Made by a program: the position numbers and the translations under genes. 12,900 bases of DNA from Candidatus Albibeggiatoa sp. nov. BB20 (GTDB lineage: Bacteria; Pseudomonadota; Gammaproteobacteria; Beggiatoales; Beggiatoaceae). This document shows, piece after piece, positions 1 through 6,999 of the stretch. The notes under the pieces were generated by a model. The model saw only the letters and a program-made list of their open reading frames with translations. It did not search any database and was not told where the DNA came from. The DNA lies in contig JADGDW010000134.1 of assembly GCA_016744725.1 (NCBI GenBank), positions 1-12,900 of the forward strand, in the 5' to 3' direction. The stretch's first letter is position 1. Each line of letters starts with the position of its first letter.

Positions 1-1
1 T

Positions 2-115
2 CGTTCAGGACAATTCGATGATTTAGAAGGACCTGCACATCAAATATTAATGGACAAAGATAATATTGAAGATATTAAAGGAGAAATGGAACATGCTGAA
101 AAGATGAAGAAATGA
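2..115 (+). CDS. ccoS: CcoS, cbb3-type cytochrome oxidase assembly protein (3' end only)
   Basis: The frame is open from the window edge to a TGA stop and gives 37 residues beginning RSGQFDDLEGPAHQILMD. The SGQFDDL(E/D)xPAHxIL stretch is the conserved segment that follows the single transmembrane helix of CcoS, a small inner-membrane protein needed for cofactor insertion into the cbb3-type (high oxygen affinity) cytochrome c oxidase. The helix itself lies outside the window. The tail after the motif is rich in Lys, Glu and Met, as is usual for this variable end. The rest of the cco/fix cluster would be expected to the left. The stop lies two bases from the 3' end of a tRNA gene on the opposite strand. 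Identification rests on this one short motif, but the motif is distinctive. Confidence 0.85.
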   Translation, partial: RSGQFDDLEGPAHQILMDKDNIEDIKGEMEHAEKMKK

Positions 116-117
116 AT

Positions 118-196
<79 letters not shown>

Positions 197-206
197 CAAG
201 CCGCAC

Positions 207-235
207 ATTATAATCTATTCCCTTTTTGGTGTCAC
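207..235 (-). promoter_or_regulatory. sigma-70 promoter of tRNA-Pro
   Basis: On the minus strand a GTGACA -35 box (230-235, 5 of 6 to consensus) is separated by exactly 17 bp from a perfect TATAAT -10 box (207-212). The mature tRNA begins at 194, so transcription would start about 5 nt upstream of it. The bases just after the -10 box (GTGCGG) form a GC-rich discriminator, typical of stable-RNA promoters under stringent (ppGpp) control. The growth-rate regulation is inferred from that resemblance. Confidence 0.75.
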
Positions 236-387
236 GTCTTTTTTTATTCTATTGTTTATTAATCTCATTTTTGACTCATCACAATTTTTAAAATAATTGA
301 AATCTATTCATTCAATCGAACAGCATTACATGCTTAAACGTATTACACTATATATACAGACTTCTTTATAACTTCTCTAATAATATA

Positions 388-1065
388 ATGACAACAACAA
401 ATATTCCCATTATTACGATTGATGGGCCTAGCGGTGTTGGTAAAGGCACGGTTACGTTGCAACTTGCTCAACATCTCAACTGGCATATTTTAGATAGCGG
501 TGCAATTTACCGAGTGCTGGCTTATGCGGCTCAAAACCAAACATTACAACTCAGTCAAGAAACTGCATTAACCCAACTTGCCTCTAATCTTGATTTACAT
601 TTCCAACAAACGGTCGATAATATTCAAGTTATTTTAGATGGTAAAAATGTGTCTGATGAACTGCGCACAGAATCTTGCGGAAACTTTGCATCCAAAATTG
701 CAGCTTTGCCTCCTGTCAGACTTGCCCTTTTGCAGCGACAACGAGATTTTTTAAGGTCTCCTGGATTAATTGCAGATGGCCGAGATATGGGCACAGTGGT
801 GTTTCCTGATGCACCTTTAAAACTTTTTTTAACGGCTTCTGCTAAAGAACGTGCACAAAGACGTTATAAACAGTTGAAACAAAAAGGAATGGATGTTAAT
901 ATTGGCGACCTTATCAATGACATAGCTGAACGGGATAAGCGTGACACCCAACGAGCGGTTGCGCCATTAGAACCCGCGTCAGATGCGCTAGTCATTGATA
1001 CTACAACACTTTCTATTAAGGAAGTGATACAACAAATTTTAGCTTTAGTCAATAAAGTAATTTAA
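388..1065 (+). CDS. cmk: Cytidylate (CMP/dCMP) kinase
   Basis: This 225-residue protein transfers phosphate from ATP to CMP or dCMP in cytoplasmic pyrimidine nucleotide synthesis and salvage. The P-loop GPSGVGKGT is at residues 13-21, the CMP-binding segment DSGAIYR at 36-42, and DGRDMGT, a hallmark of bacterial Cmk, at 130-136. It is followed by the Arg-rich lid region (KERAQRR). Length matches the family (about 225). The ATG at 388 places ITIDGPSG at the usual distance from the N-terminus, although no clear Shine-Dalgarno sequence precedes it. A weak promoter candidate is TTGACT (271-276) with AATAAT (292-297), but its 15-bp spacing is short. The order cmk-rpsA-ihfB is a classic gammaproteobacterial arrangement and supports the call. 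Confidence 0.97.
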   Translation: MTTTNIPIITIDGPSGVGKGTVTLQLAQHLNWHILDSGAIYRVLAYAAQNQTLQLSQETALTQLASNLDLHFQQTVDNIQVILDGKNVSDELRTESCGNFASKIAALPPVRLALLQRQRDFLRSPGLIADGRDMGTVVFPDAPLKLFLTASAKERAQRRYKQLKQKGMDVNIGDLINDIAERDKRDTQRAVAPLEPASDALVIDTTTLSIKEVIQQILALVNKVI

Positions 1066-1386
1066 GGGCATGGCAAGGTTTGGTGTTTAGAGATAACACT
1101 TTGATGTGTAACACTTTAAGAATTATTGAGTAATCTGTGTCATCTACGACAATCAGTGCTTTAATCCATTCCATAATGTGTTGAATTAATTTAAAAGCGG
1201 CTTAAACCAATATGTCAGCTTATGGTGTATTGTTTTTGGTGCTATTTATTAATTGCTGTTTCTAAATCAGAATTTTGACGTGGAATTTTAACCAACCCGC
1301 ATTATCGTTGTGCGGCATTAACTTTTAATCAAGTCCTTATTCAGTTGTAACAGATAGCAAACTTGATAGGGCCTATGGGGTATGGA
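1066..1386 (+). other. Long non-coding interval: cmk 3' region and rpsA leader
   Basis: These 321 bases hold no convincing gene. A 9-nt direct repeat TAACACTTT occurs at 1094-1102 and 1109-1117. A small hairpin, CCGCA/TGCGG with a 9-nt loop, lies at 1297-1315. The start region reads GGGG (1377-1380) six bases before the rpsA ATG. I find no clear Rho-independent terminator after cmk and no well-spaced sigma-70 promoter. In enterobacteria S1 represses its own translation through a structured AU-rich leader. This interval is AT-rich and could play that part, but that is inference. Confidence 0.5.
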
Positions 1387-3141
1387 ATGAGCGAAAGCTT
1401 TGCAGAACTTTTTGCTGAGAGTCAAGCACAAACACAAATGGTACCAGGAAGCATCATTCGTGGTCTAATCGTTGAAATTCGCCAAGATATGGTGATTGTT
1501 AACGCAGGCCTGAAATCGGAAGGTGTTATTCCAATTGAGCAGTTTCATGATGAAAACGGTGAATTAGAAGTTGCAGTAGGAGATGAGGTTGACGTTGCTT
1601 TAGACACAATTGAGGATGGCTTTGGTGAAACACGCCTTTCTCGTGAAAAAGCGAAACGTGCAGCAGCATGGAAAGAATTAGAAAAAGCCTTTGAAGAAAC
1701 AGCAACCATTATTGGTATTATTACTGATAAGGTCAAAGGTGGTTTTACGGTCAATGTCAACGACATCCGTGCATTCTTACCGGGTTCATTAGTTGATGTT
1801 CGTCCAGTACGTGATACATCGTATTTGGAAGGTAAACCTTTAGAATTTAAAGTTATTAAATTAGACCGCCGTCGCAACAACGTAGTGGTTTCACGTCGTG
1901 CTGTAGTTGAGAAAGAAAACAGCCAAGAACGTGAAGCATTATTAGAAAGTATGCAAGAAGGCATGGTGTTACGTGGTGTTGTTAAAAACTTAACAGACTA
2001 CGGTGCATTCGTTGATTTAGGCGGTGTTGACGGTTTATTACACATCACGGATATGGCTTGGAAACGGGTGAAACATCCAAGCGAAATTGTTAACGTTGGT
2101 GATGAAATTGACGTTAAAGTATTGAAATTCGATCGTGACCGTACTCGTGTCTCTCTTGGCCTTAAACAAATGGGTGAAGACCCTTGGGTTGATATTGCGC
2201 GTCGTTATCCTGAAGGCACTAAATTATCTGGTAAGGTTACAAATCTTGCTGATTACGGTTGCTTTGTTGAAATTGAAGAAGGCGTTGAAGGTTTAGTTCA
2301 CGTTTCTGAAATGGATTGGACTAACAAAAACGTACATCCTTCTAAAGTGGTTCAATTAGGTGACGAAGTTGAAGTCATGGTATTGGATATTGATGAAGAA
2401 CGTCGTCGTATCTCCTTAGGTATCAAGCATTGCCATGAAAACCCATGGGATACATTTGCTGGTAAATACAATAAGAATGACCGTGTTACTGGTAAGATTA
2501 AATCAATCACTGACTTCGGTATCTTTATTGGACTTGAAGGCGGCATAGATGGTTTAGTTCACTTATCTGATATTTCTTGGAACGAACAAGGCGAAGAAGC
2601 TGTACGTCGTTATAAGAAAGGTGAAGAGATTGAAACAGTGGTACTTGCGATTGACCCTGAAAGAGAGCGTATTTCTTTAGGTGTTAAACAGCTTGATAAA
2701 GACCCATTCTCTAACTTCGTTGCAGAACATCCTAAAGGCACTATCATCAAAGGTGTTGTTAGTGACGTTGATGTGAAAGGTGCAATGATTGATTTAGGTG
2801 ATGGCGTTGAAGGCCACTTACGTGTATCTGAATTAGGTCGTGAAAAAATTGAAGATGCGCGTTCAGTATTAAAAACGGGCGATGAAGTTGAAGCGAAATT
2901 TACAGGTGTTGACCGTAAAAAACGCATCATTACTTTGTCAATCAAAGCAAAAGAATCAGATGAAGAATCGGCTGCAATCCAAACTTACAGCCAACAAAGC
3001 ACAGGCGTAAGTGCAACATTAGGTGACCTTCTTAAACAGCAGTTAGATGGACAAGAAGAAGAAGGCACTGAAGAAGATTCTGAAGAAGGTTCTGATGATG
3101 ACGTTATTTCTGATGGCGTTATTGAAGAAAAAGCAGAATAA
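1387..3141 (+). CDS. rpsA: 30S ribosomal protein S1
   Basis: S1 binds mRNA on the 30S subunit and lets ribosomes initiate on weak or structured start sites. The 584-residue product begins MSESFAELFAES, matching the E. coli start MTESFAQLF. An in-frame TTG at 1363 would add eight residues with no family support, so the ATG at 1387 with GGGG six bases upstream is chosen. Six S1 (OB-fold) repeats are visible. The third to fifth are almost identical to E. coli, for example NLTDYGAFVDLGGVDGLLHI, NLADYGCFVEIEEGVEGLVHV and SITDFGIFIGLEGGIDGLVHL. It is longer than E. coli S1 (557) because of an acidic tail: 16 of the last 31 residues are Asp or Glu. It sits between cmk and ihfB as in other gammaproteobacteria. 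Confidence 0.98.
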   Translation: MSESFAELFAESQAQTQMVPGSIIRGLIVEIRQDMVIVNAGLKSEGVIPIEQFHDENGELEVAVGDEVDVALDTIEDGFGETRLSREKAKRAAAWKELEKAFEETATIIGIITDKVKGGFTVNVNDIRAFLPGSLVDVRPVRDTSYLEGKPLEFKVIKLDRRRNNVVVSRRAVVEKENSQEREALLESMQEGMVLRGVVKNLTDYGAFVDLGGVDGLLHITDMAWKRVKHPSEIVNVGDEIDVKVLKFDRDRTRVSLGLKQMGEDPWVDIARRYPEGTKLSGKVTNLADYGCFVEIEEGVEGLVHVSEMDWTNKNVHPSKVVQLGDEVEVMVLDIDEERRRISLGIKHCHENPWDTFAGKYNKNDRVTGKIKSITDFGIFIGLEGGIDGLVHLSDISWNEQGEEAVRRYKKGEEIETVVLAIDPERERISLGVKQLDKDPFSNFVAEHPKGTIIKGVVSDVDVKGAMIDLGDGVEGHLRVSELGREKIEDARSVLKTGDEVEAKFTGVDRKKRIITLSIKAKESDEESAAIQTYSQQSTGVSATLGDLLKQQLDGQEEEGTEEDSEEGSDDDVISDGVIEEKAE

Positions 3142-3154
3142 AGCTTTACGTTGT

Positions 3155-3265
3155 TTATAAGAACAGGAGTGCAAGATTTATCTTGCTAAATAATAAGTTA
3201 TACTGAGTTTCGACTCAAAATAACTAAACTTAGCAAAACAAGTTTTGTACTCCTGTTTTTTATAA
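3155..3265 (+). terminator. Very long stem-loop between rpsA and ihfB, possible terminator or structured RNA
   Basis: The interval folds almost end to end into one hairpin. AACAGGAGT (3162-3170) pairs with ACTCCTGTT (3249-3257). The stem continues inward through 3189 against 3230, with about 26 of 28 positions paired counting three G-U pairs, and includes TTGCTAA (3183-3189) against TTAGCAA (3230-3236). After a 6x4 internal loop come AGTTAT/ATAACT (3196-3201 with 3220-3225) and TGAGT/ACTCA closed by a TTCG tetraloop (3209-3212). TTATAA flanks both outer ends, and six T residues follow the right arm at 3256-3261, as in an intrinsic terminator on the plus strand. Its size is far beyond a normal terminator, so a mobile palindromic element or a regulatory RNA is also possible. 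Confidence 0.6.
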
Positions 3266-3316
3266 GCGGATTATGGTGATTGACGATATGGGTTCACTAT
3301 CATGGATATACAAAAG

Positions 3317-3598
3317 ATGACAAAGTCTGAATTAATCGAAGCCATTGCGACCAAGCAAACCCAATTAACCCAAAAAGATATTGACTCGGCTGTTAAGACT
3401 ATTTTAGAACACATGGCGCAGTCATTAGAAAAAGGCGAACGAATAGAAATTCGTGGTTTTGGAAGCTTTTCTTTGCATTTCAGACCACCTCGTGTAGGAC
3501 GTAACCCAAAAACTGGCGAAGCAGTGCAATTGCCAGCGAAACATGTTCCACACTTTAAACCCGGTAAAGAATTACGCGACCGTGTAAATATGGATTAA
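3317..3598 (+). CDS. ihfB: Integration host factor subunit beta
   Basis: This is the beta subunit of the IHF heterodimer, a nucleoid protein that bends DNA sharply at specific sites in recombination, replication and sigma-54 transcription. From MTKSEL the product has 93 residues against 94 in E. coli. Arg46 (in RIEIRGFGSF) and the intercalating Pro64 at the beta-arm tip (GRNPKTGE) fall at the E. coli positions, and HFKPGKELRDRVN closes the fold. That register favours the ATG at 3317. An upstream in-frame ATG at 3302 would add MDIQK and cannot be excluded, since both have only modest Shine-Dalgarno sequences. The gene lies downstream of rpsA, as in enterobacteria, and is followed by a strong terminator. 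Confidence 0.96.
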   Translation: MTKSELIEAIATKQTQLTQKDIDSAVKTILEHMAQSLEKGERIEIRGFGSFSLHFRPPRVGRNPKTGEAVQLPAKHVPHFKPGKELRDRVNMD

Positions 3599-3616
3599 TC
3601 AAATAATTATACTTTT

Positions 3617-3643
3617 AGGGACAGAATACTGTCCCTTTTTTTT
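3617..3643 (+). terminator. Rho-independent terminator of ihfB
   Basis: A perfect 8-bp stem, AGGGACAG (3617-3624) with CTGTCCCT (3629-3636), closes an AATA tetraloop and runs into eight consecutive T residues (3636-3643). It begins 18 nt after the ihfB stop. This is the clearest intrinsic terminator in the window. Confidence 0.93.
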
Positions 3644-3820
3644 CCTTTCTAAATTCAAACTCCTAGCTTTATTTCCAAAATCATCTAATAACGTTGTTTC
3701 TCAATTTATTGTAAAACGATGCGTGTCATTATGTTTCTATACAGAACTATGTCTAAAAATGAACTTTAAGCTGTCAAGTTAAAAAATGATTGATAATCAA
3801 AAATCATCGGTTAGTTAGGC

Positions 3821-3837
3821 GTGCAAGATTTATCTTG
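3821..3837. repeat. Second copy of a 17-nt palindromic word
   Basis: GTGCAAGATTTATCTTG at 3821-3837 is identical to 3169-3185 inside the rpsA-ihfB hairpin. The word contains the inverted repeat CAAGAT/ATCTTG around TT. Sequence on either side differs between the copies, so the shared unit is short. Confidence 0.6.
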
Positions 3838-3879
3838 TTCGGGTCTTGCCCAGATAAAATGACATAGATTCCTGAGTGC

Positions 3880-3893
3880 TTGACTATAGTCAA
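3880..3893. repeat. Perfect 14-bp palindrome TTGACTATAGTCAA
   Basis: TTGACTATAGTCAA is perfectly self-complementary without a spacer, the form expected of a binding site for a dimeric regulator or of a small cruciform. It lies far from any start codon, between convergent genes, so an operator role is not obvious. Confidence 0.5.
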
Positions 3894-3909
3894 TTTTGTC
3901 TTGAGTGCG

Positions 3910-3924
3910 AGGACTGGCAGTCCT
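3910..3924. repeat. AGGACTG palindrome family, copy 1
   Basis: AGGACTG-G-CAGTCCT is a perfect 7-bp inverted repeat about one central base. It is the most symmetrical member of a family found at five places in this window. With copy 2 it could form a longer structure, since copy 2 carries nearly the reverse-complement sequence. Confidence 0.7.
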
Positions 3925-3958
3925 GAAATTCTTTAAATATCAATGACTTTAAAAACTA

Positions 3959-3973
3959 AGGACTGCCAGTCTT
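3959..3973. repeat. AGGACTG palindrome family, copy 2
   Basis: AGGACTG-C-CAGTCTT differs from the reverse complement of copy 1 by a single base near the end. It lies 34 bp after copy 1, so the pair forms a larger inverted repeat. Confidence 0.65.
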
Positions 3974-4027
3974 GTATCATCTTAGAATAAAACGACTATA
4001 TATTCTTTGTATAAAATCTAAATTCAT

Positions 4028-4060
4028 AGGACTGGAGCTTCTTGAAAAACTGCCAATCCT
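4028..4060 (-). terminator. AGGACTG family hairpin downstream of apbE (copy 3)
   Basis: AGGACTGG (4028-4035) pairs with CCAATCCT (4053-4060) except for one C-A mismatch, around a 17-nt loop. It starts 29 nt beyond the apbE stop on the minus strand, the position of a terminator, but it lacks a clear T-tract on the minus strand. It may simply be another copy of the repeat. Confidence 0.45.
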
Positions 4061-4089
4061 AAATAAAAAATAGCGATCGTCAAAATATT

Positions 4090-5157
4090 CTATAAAAGAG
4101 GTTCGCTGATAATCGCATCAGGTAGATCACGCTTTTGAAATTTCACTAAATCAATCATGGCTGGATTTAAATGTACCGCCCCTGCTTTATCCACAATAAG
4201 TACATAATGCACACCCATTTTTTTTGCTATCGAATGCCAATTTTCAATACCTGCCACCATTAAGGCTGTCGCGGCCGCATCGGCTAAAGTCGCACTTTTA
4301 TCAACCACCGTTACTGAACGAATTTGCGTTGTTGGCTGTCCCGTTCTAGGGTCTATGACATGAGAATAATGCTGGCCATCAAACTCAAAAAACCGCTCGT
4401 AATCTCCCGAAGTTACCACACTTAATTCATCTTCTACCGCAACCGCAGCCAATACTGATTTTTTCTCAGTTGGAAATGGATGACGTACACCAATCATCCA
4501 AGGCCGATTACCCGCTTTGCCTAAAACTTTTAAATTGCCGCCTGCATTAACAATGGCGTTTTCAATGTCGAGTTTTTTTAATTTTTTAATCATCAAATCC
4601 ACGGCATAACCTTTGGCATACGCGCCAAAATCGAGTTGTACTGCGGGGTTAGAACTGGTCACGACATTACCCGTAATCGTCAAATTAGCAATACTTGGCT
4701 GCTCAGATAAGAGTTTTTCAATCGCTTTGGTTTTCGGCGGCTCAGTCAAACTGGGGTCATCTTGATGAAATCCCCATAAGGCAATTAATTTTCCAATCGC
4801 AGGTTCAAATAAATACTCACTTTTTGCCGCTAATATTTGAGCTTGTTTCACTAGATCCAACAGCATCTCATCTTCAATGGTATATGACTGGCCTTGGGCA
4901 ATTGCTTGATTTAGCGCGACAACTTGGCTACCTTCATCCCATGCGTGCCATTTTTTATGTAACACCTGTAAAGTTTGCACAATATCAGTAAATGCTTGAT
5001 TAGCTTTCTGTTCTGGCACATCCCATAAAGTGACAGCCACCAATGTCCCAAACACATAGAATTGTTGCTGTTGTGTACGGTCTAGATATGGGTTTTGCGG
5101 AGTACAAGCCATCAGTAATGAGAAAATAAAGCCTGCAATAATGAATTTGCGTAACAT
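4090..5157 (-). CDS. apbE: ApbE family FAD:protein FMN transferase, lipoprotein
   Basis: This 355-residue enzyme transfers FMN from FAD to a Thr in target proteins such as Rnf/Nqr subunits, outside the inner membrane. The N-terminus is a lipoprotein signal (MLRKFIIAGFIFSLLMAC) with lipobox LMAC and acceptor Cys18. Residue +2 is Thr, not Asp, so outer-membrane sorting is possible. Family motifs run in order: FGT (37-39), DFGAYAKGYAVD (176-187), NAGGNLKVLG (204-213), SGDYERF (250-256), HVIDPRTGQP (266-275) and the metal-binding ADAAATALM (292-300). Length is typical. No Rnf, Nqr or other flavinylation target is in view. It is transcribed divergently from the TldE/PmbA-like gene with 85 bp between the chosen starts. 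The ATG follows GGA at about 9 nt. Confidence 0.95.
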   Translation of the reverse strand: MLRKFIIAGFIFSLLMACTPQNPYLDRTQQQQFYVFGTLVAVTLWDVPEQKANQAFTDIVQTLQVLHKKWHAWDEGSQVVALNQAIAQGQSYTIEDEMLLDLVKQAQILAAKSEYLFEPAIGKLIALWGFHQDDPSLTEPPKTKAIEKLLSEQPSIANLTITGNVVTSSNPAVQLDFGAYAKGYAVDLMIKKLKKLDIENAIVNAGGNLKVLGKAGNRPWMIGVRHPFPTEKKSVLAAVAVEDELSVVTSGDYERFFEFDGQHYSHVIDPRTGQPTTQIRSVTVVDKSATLADAAATALMVAGIENWHSIAKKMGVHYVLIVDKAGAVHLNPAMIDLVKFQKRDLPDAIISEPLL

Positions 5158-5185
5158 ATTTCAATATCCAAAAAATGTATAAAAA

Positions 5186-5212
5186 TGTTATAGTTTAACG
5201 AACAAAAACTAT
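5186..5212 (+). promoter_or_regulatory. Candidate extended -10 promoter and inverted repeat in the apbE/pmbA-like divergent region
   Basis: TG-T-TATAGT at 5186-5194 fits an extended -10 element (5 of 6 in the hexamer) and would start transcription near 5201 toward the TldE/PmbA-like gene. An inverted repeat ATAGTTT (5190-5196) with AAACTAT (5206-5212) overlaps it and could be an operator. On the other strand TATACA (5176-5181) with TTGTTC (5200-5205) is a weaker promoter candidate for apbE. These are motif matches only. Confidence 0.35.
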
Positions 5213-5242
5213 GATGGCATGAGTCAGAAGGAATGCAAGGCA

Positions 5243-6571
5243 ATGCAAGATTATTTTTTAAAATTGAATCGCTTAGTAAACACATTATTAGAAAATACTA
5301 ATGAAGTGATATTATGCCATTTTTCAGGCGAGTTGTCTGATTTTATCCGCTTTAACCATGGTAAAGTGCGCCAAGTTGGCAGCGTTGAACAACGTGTAAT
5401 TGAGCTGGAATTAATTCAAGGAAAACGCAGTAGTCATGGCTACTTAGATTTAACAGGTGAATTGGAAACCGATGAGCAACGTTTAAAAGCCTTATTATTT
5501 AAATTACGTGAACATTTGTCCTATTTGCCCGAAGACCCGCATTTAAATTACTCGACTGAAATTCGTAATACAGGCTCAGTGATGCCGAATGACTTACACG
5601 ATGCCAAAGAAATTTTAGCCGATATTCTACGCGATGTTGAAGATAACGATTTTGTTGGACATTATGCAGGTGGTGCGACGTTCTCAGGTTTTTTCAATAC
5701 CTTGGGGCAACTGAATTGGCACAATACTTATAGTTTTAATTTGGACTGGAGTTTGTATCACACTAAAGATAAAGCAGTTAAAAATGCTTATGCGGGCTTT
5801 CAGTGGAATTCTATTACCTTTTTGGACAAAATGCGTGAATCTAAGCAACAATTAGAGATTTTAAAACGCGACCCTATTACGATTAAGCCTGGAAAATACA
5901 AAGTATTTTTAGCACCGTCTGCGTTATATGAGATTATTAATTTATTGTGTTGGGGAGGCTTTAGTGCACGGGAATTACAAACCAAGCAAAGCTCTTTACT
6001 TCGAATGCAGCAAGATGAAAAATGCCAATTGCACCCGACGGTAACTATCCGCGAAAATATTGAACATGGCTTAGCCCCTGCGTTTCAAGAACAAGGTTTT
6101 TTACGTCCAAAATATTTGAATTTAATTGAACAGGGCAAATTACAAAATACCTTGATTTCACCTCGGACTGCTAAAGAATATGGTTTAACAACCAGTGGAG
6201 CAAATCATGAAGAATCTCCTGTTTCAATTGATATGCACCCCGGGAGTTTTTCACAGAAAGAGGTGCTAAAAGCGATAGGTACAGGGATTTATATCAATAA
6301 TTTATGGTATTTAAATTACTCAGATAAAGCCTCTTGTCGGATTACAGGAATGACCCGTTTTGCTAGTTTTTGGGTTGAAAATGGGGAAATTGTTGCGCCG
6401 TTGAATGTGATGCGATTTGATGAAAGTTTGTACAATTTGCTTGGTTCAAACTTGATTGCATTAACGCGGGAACGAGAATTTATTATGGATACAGATACTT
6501 ATGAAAAGCGTTCCATAGTAAGTGCACGCCTACCCGGTGCATTGATTGATAATTTTAATTTTACTCTGTAG
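5243..6571 (+). CDS. TldD/PmbA family protein, TldE-like
   Basis: The protein has 442 residues from MQDYFLKL. Family members work as TldD-TldE (PmbA) pairs that act as metalloproteases on peptides such as microcins and modified precursor peptides. Recognition rests on the C-terminal block GTGIYINNLWYLNYSDKASC with FWVENGEIVAPLNVMRFDESL, which matches the conserved end of TldD/PmbA. The N-terminal part (IRFNHGKVRQVGSVEQRVIELELIQGK) also fits. The zinc-binding HExxxH motif of the catalytic TldD subunit is absent, and the corresponding stretch reads ALYEIINLLCWGGFSARELQ, so it is TldE-like. No TldD partner lies in the window. The ATG at 5243 has AGAAGGA ten bases upstream. An in-frame ATG at 5219 would add eight residues with no ribosome site. 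An AGGACTG hairpin follows the stop. Confidence 0.85.
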   Translation: MQDYFLKLNRLVNTLLENTNEVILCHFSGELSDFIRFNHGKVRQVGSVEQRVIELELIQGKRSSHGYLDLTGELETDEQRLKALLFKLREHLSYLPEDPHLNYSTEIRNTGSVMPNDLHDAKEILADILRDVEDNDFVGHYAGGATFSGFFNTLGQLNWHNTYSFNLDWSLYHTKDKAVKNAYAGFQWNSITFLDKMRESKQQLEILKRDPITIKPGKYKVFLAPSALYEIINLLCWGGFSARELQTKQSSLLRMQQDEKCQLHPTVTIRENIEHGLAPAFQEQGFLRPKYLNLIEQGKLQNTLISPRTAKEYGLTTSGANHEESPVSIDMHPGSFSQKEVLKAIGTGIYINNLWYLNYSDKASCRITGMTRFASFWVENGEIVAPLNVMRFDESLYNLLGSNLIALTREREFIMDTDTYEKRSIVSARLPGALIDNFNFTL

Positions 6572-6575
6572 AGAA

Positions 6576-6614
6576 TAAAAAGGACTGCCAGCTTTATAAA
6601 GAATGACAGTCCTT
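6576..6614 (-). terminator. Terminator of the DUF302/DsrC-like operon (AGGACTG family, copy 4)
   Basis: On the minus strand AAGGACTG (6607-6614) pairs perfectly with CAGTCCTT (6580-6587), with two further pairs inside and the self-complementary CTTTATAAAG (6592-6601) at the tip, then runs into TTTTT. It lies 34 nt past the DsrC-like stop. It also sits just after the convergent PmbA-like gene and may serve both, though the plus-strand T-tract is poor. Confidence 0.75.
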
Positions 6615-6647
6615 AAATAGATTTTCAAATCTAACTAAACCCGAAAA

Positions 6648-6992
6648 TTAATAGCCACCTTTACGCTTAGTGTCTGGCAAACCACCAATTTTGCTGGCTT
6701 CTTTATCAGGGTTTCTAGGGAAAAGATCGTATAGCGATTTAGCGTTAACGGATTTATCTCCCCATTTTTTTTGCATCGCTTTGACGATATTACGCATATT
6801 GGGCTGATTATTACTATTATTGATGTATTCATCACGTAAGTAGTTGACTAAATCCCAGTGTTTCTCTGTTAATTCATCAATTTCTTCTGATGCAGCAATA
6901 ATAGGTGCAAGCGCTTCACTCCAGTCTTCAACATTGGCTAAAAAGCCGTTTGCATCAGTTTCAATCGTTTGGCCGTTAAGTTCATAAGGCAT
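6648..6992 (-). CDS. DsrC/TusE family protein lacking both sulfur-carrying cysteines
   Basis: The 114-residue protein aligns with DsrC/TusE along its whole length: NGQTIETDANGFLANVEDWSE (6-26), LTEKHWDLVNYLRDEY (41-56), AKSLYDLFPRNPDKEASKIGGLP (84-106). DsrC carries substrate sulfur on two Cys in its C-terminal arm (ACKIAGLPKPTGCV-like) in sulfite reduction or reverse-Dsr sulfur oxidation. TusE keeps only the penultimate Cys. Here the first is Ser100 and the arm ends DTKRKGGY, and the protein contains no Cys at all. Sulfur transfer is therefore excluded by sequence. Such homologues have, as I recall, been called RspA and are thought to be regulatory. A strong AGGAGG site lies seven bases before the ATG, so expression may be high. 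It is the second gene after the DUF302 gene, 40 bp apart. Confidence 0.9.
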   Translation of the reverse strand: MPYELNGQTIETDANGFLANVEDWSEALAPIIAASEEIDELTEKHWDLVNYLRDEYINNSNNQPNMRNIVKAMQKKWGDKSVNAKSLYDLFPRNPDKEASKIGGLPDTKRKGGY

Positions 6993-6999
6993 AAGAAAT

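Larger units (their letters stand above)
3644..4089. other. Gene-free, palindrome-rich interval between ihfB and apbE
   Basis: I find no supportable gene in these 446 bases, which lie between two convergent genes. They hold overlapping inverted repeats around 3786-3808 (ATGATT...AATCAT around TTGATAATCAA), a 17-nt word shared with the rpsA-ihfB hairpin (3821-3837), TTTATCT/AGATAAA arms (3829-3835, 3852-3858) and a perfect 14-bp palindrome TTGACTATAGTCAA (3880-3893). Three members of the AGGACTG palindrome family follow. The density of short inverted repeats suggests an accumulation site for small palindromic elements. Confidence 0.6.

Noticed and set aside
1212..1265. A 17-codon ORF (MSAYGVLFLVLFINCCF) upstream of rpsA that could be a hydrophobic leader peptide
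   Set aside because: It has no Shine-Dalgarno sequence, is very short and its hydrophobic reading is expected from T-rich DNA. Nothing links it to rpsA control.
1363..1386. TTG start eight codons upstream of the rpsA ATG
   Set aside because: The added residues IGPMGYG have no counterpart in S1 proteins, and the ATG at 1387 has GGGG at good spacing and matches the family N-terminus.
4695..4991. 98-codon plus-strand ORF inside apbE
   Set aside because: It lies wholly opposite a confidently identified apbE, has no family resemblance and no ribosome site. It is a shadow of the real frame.
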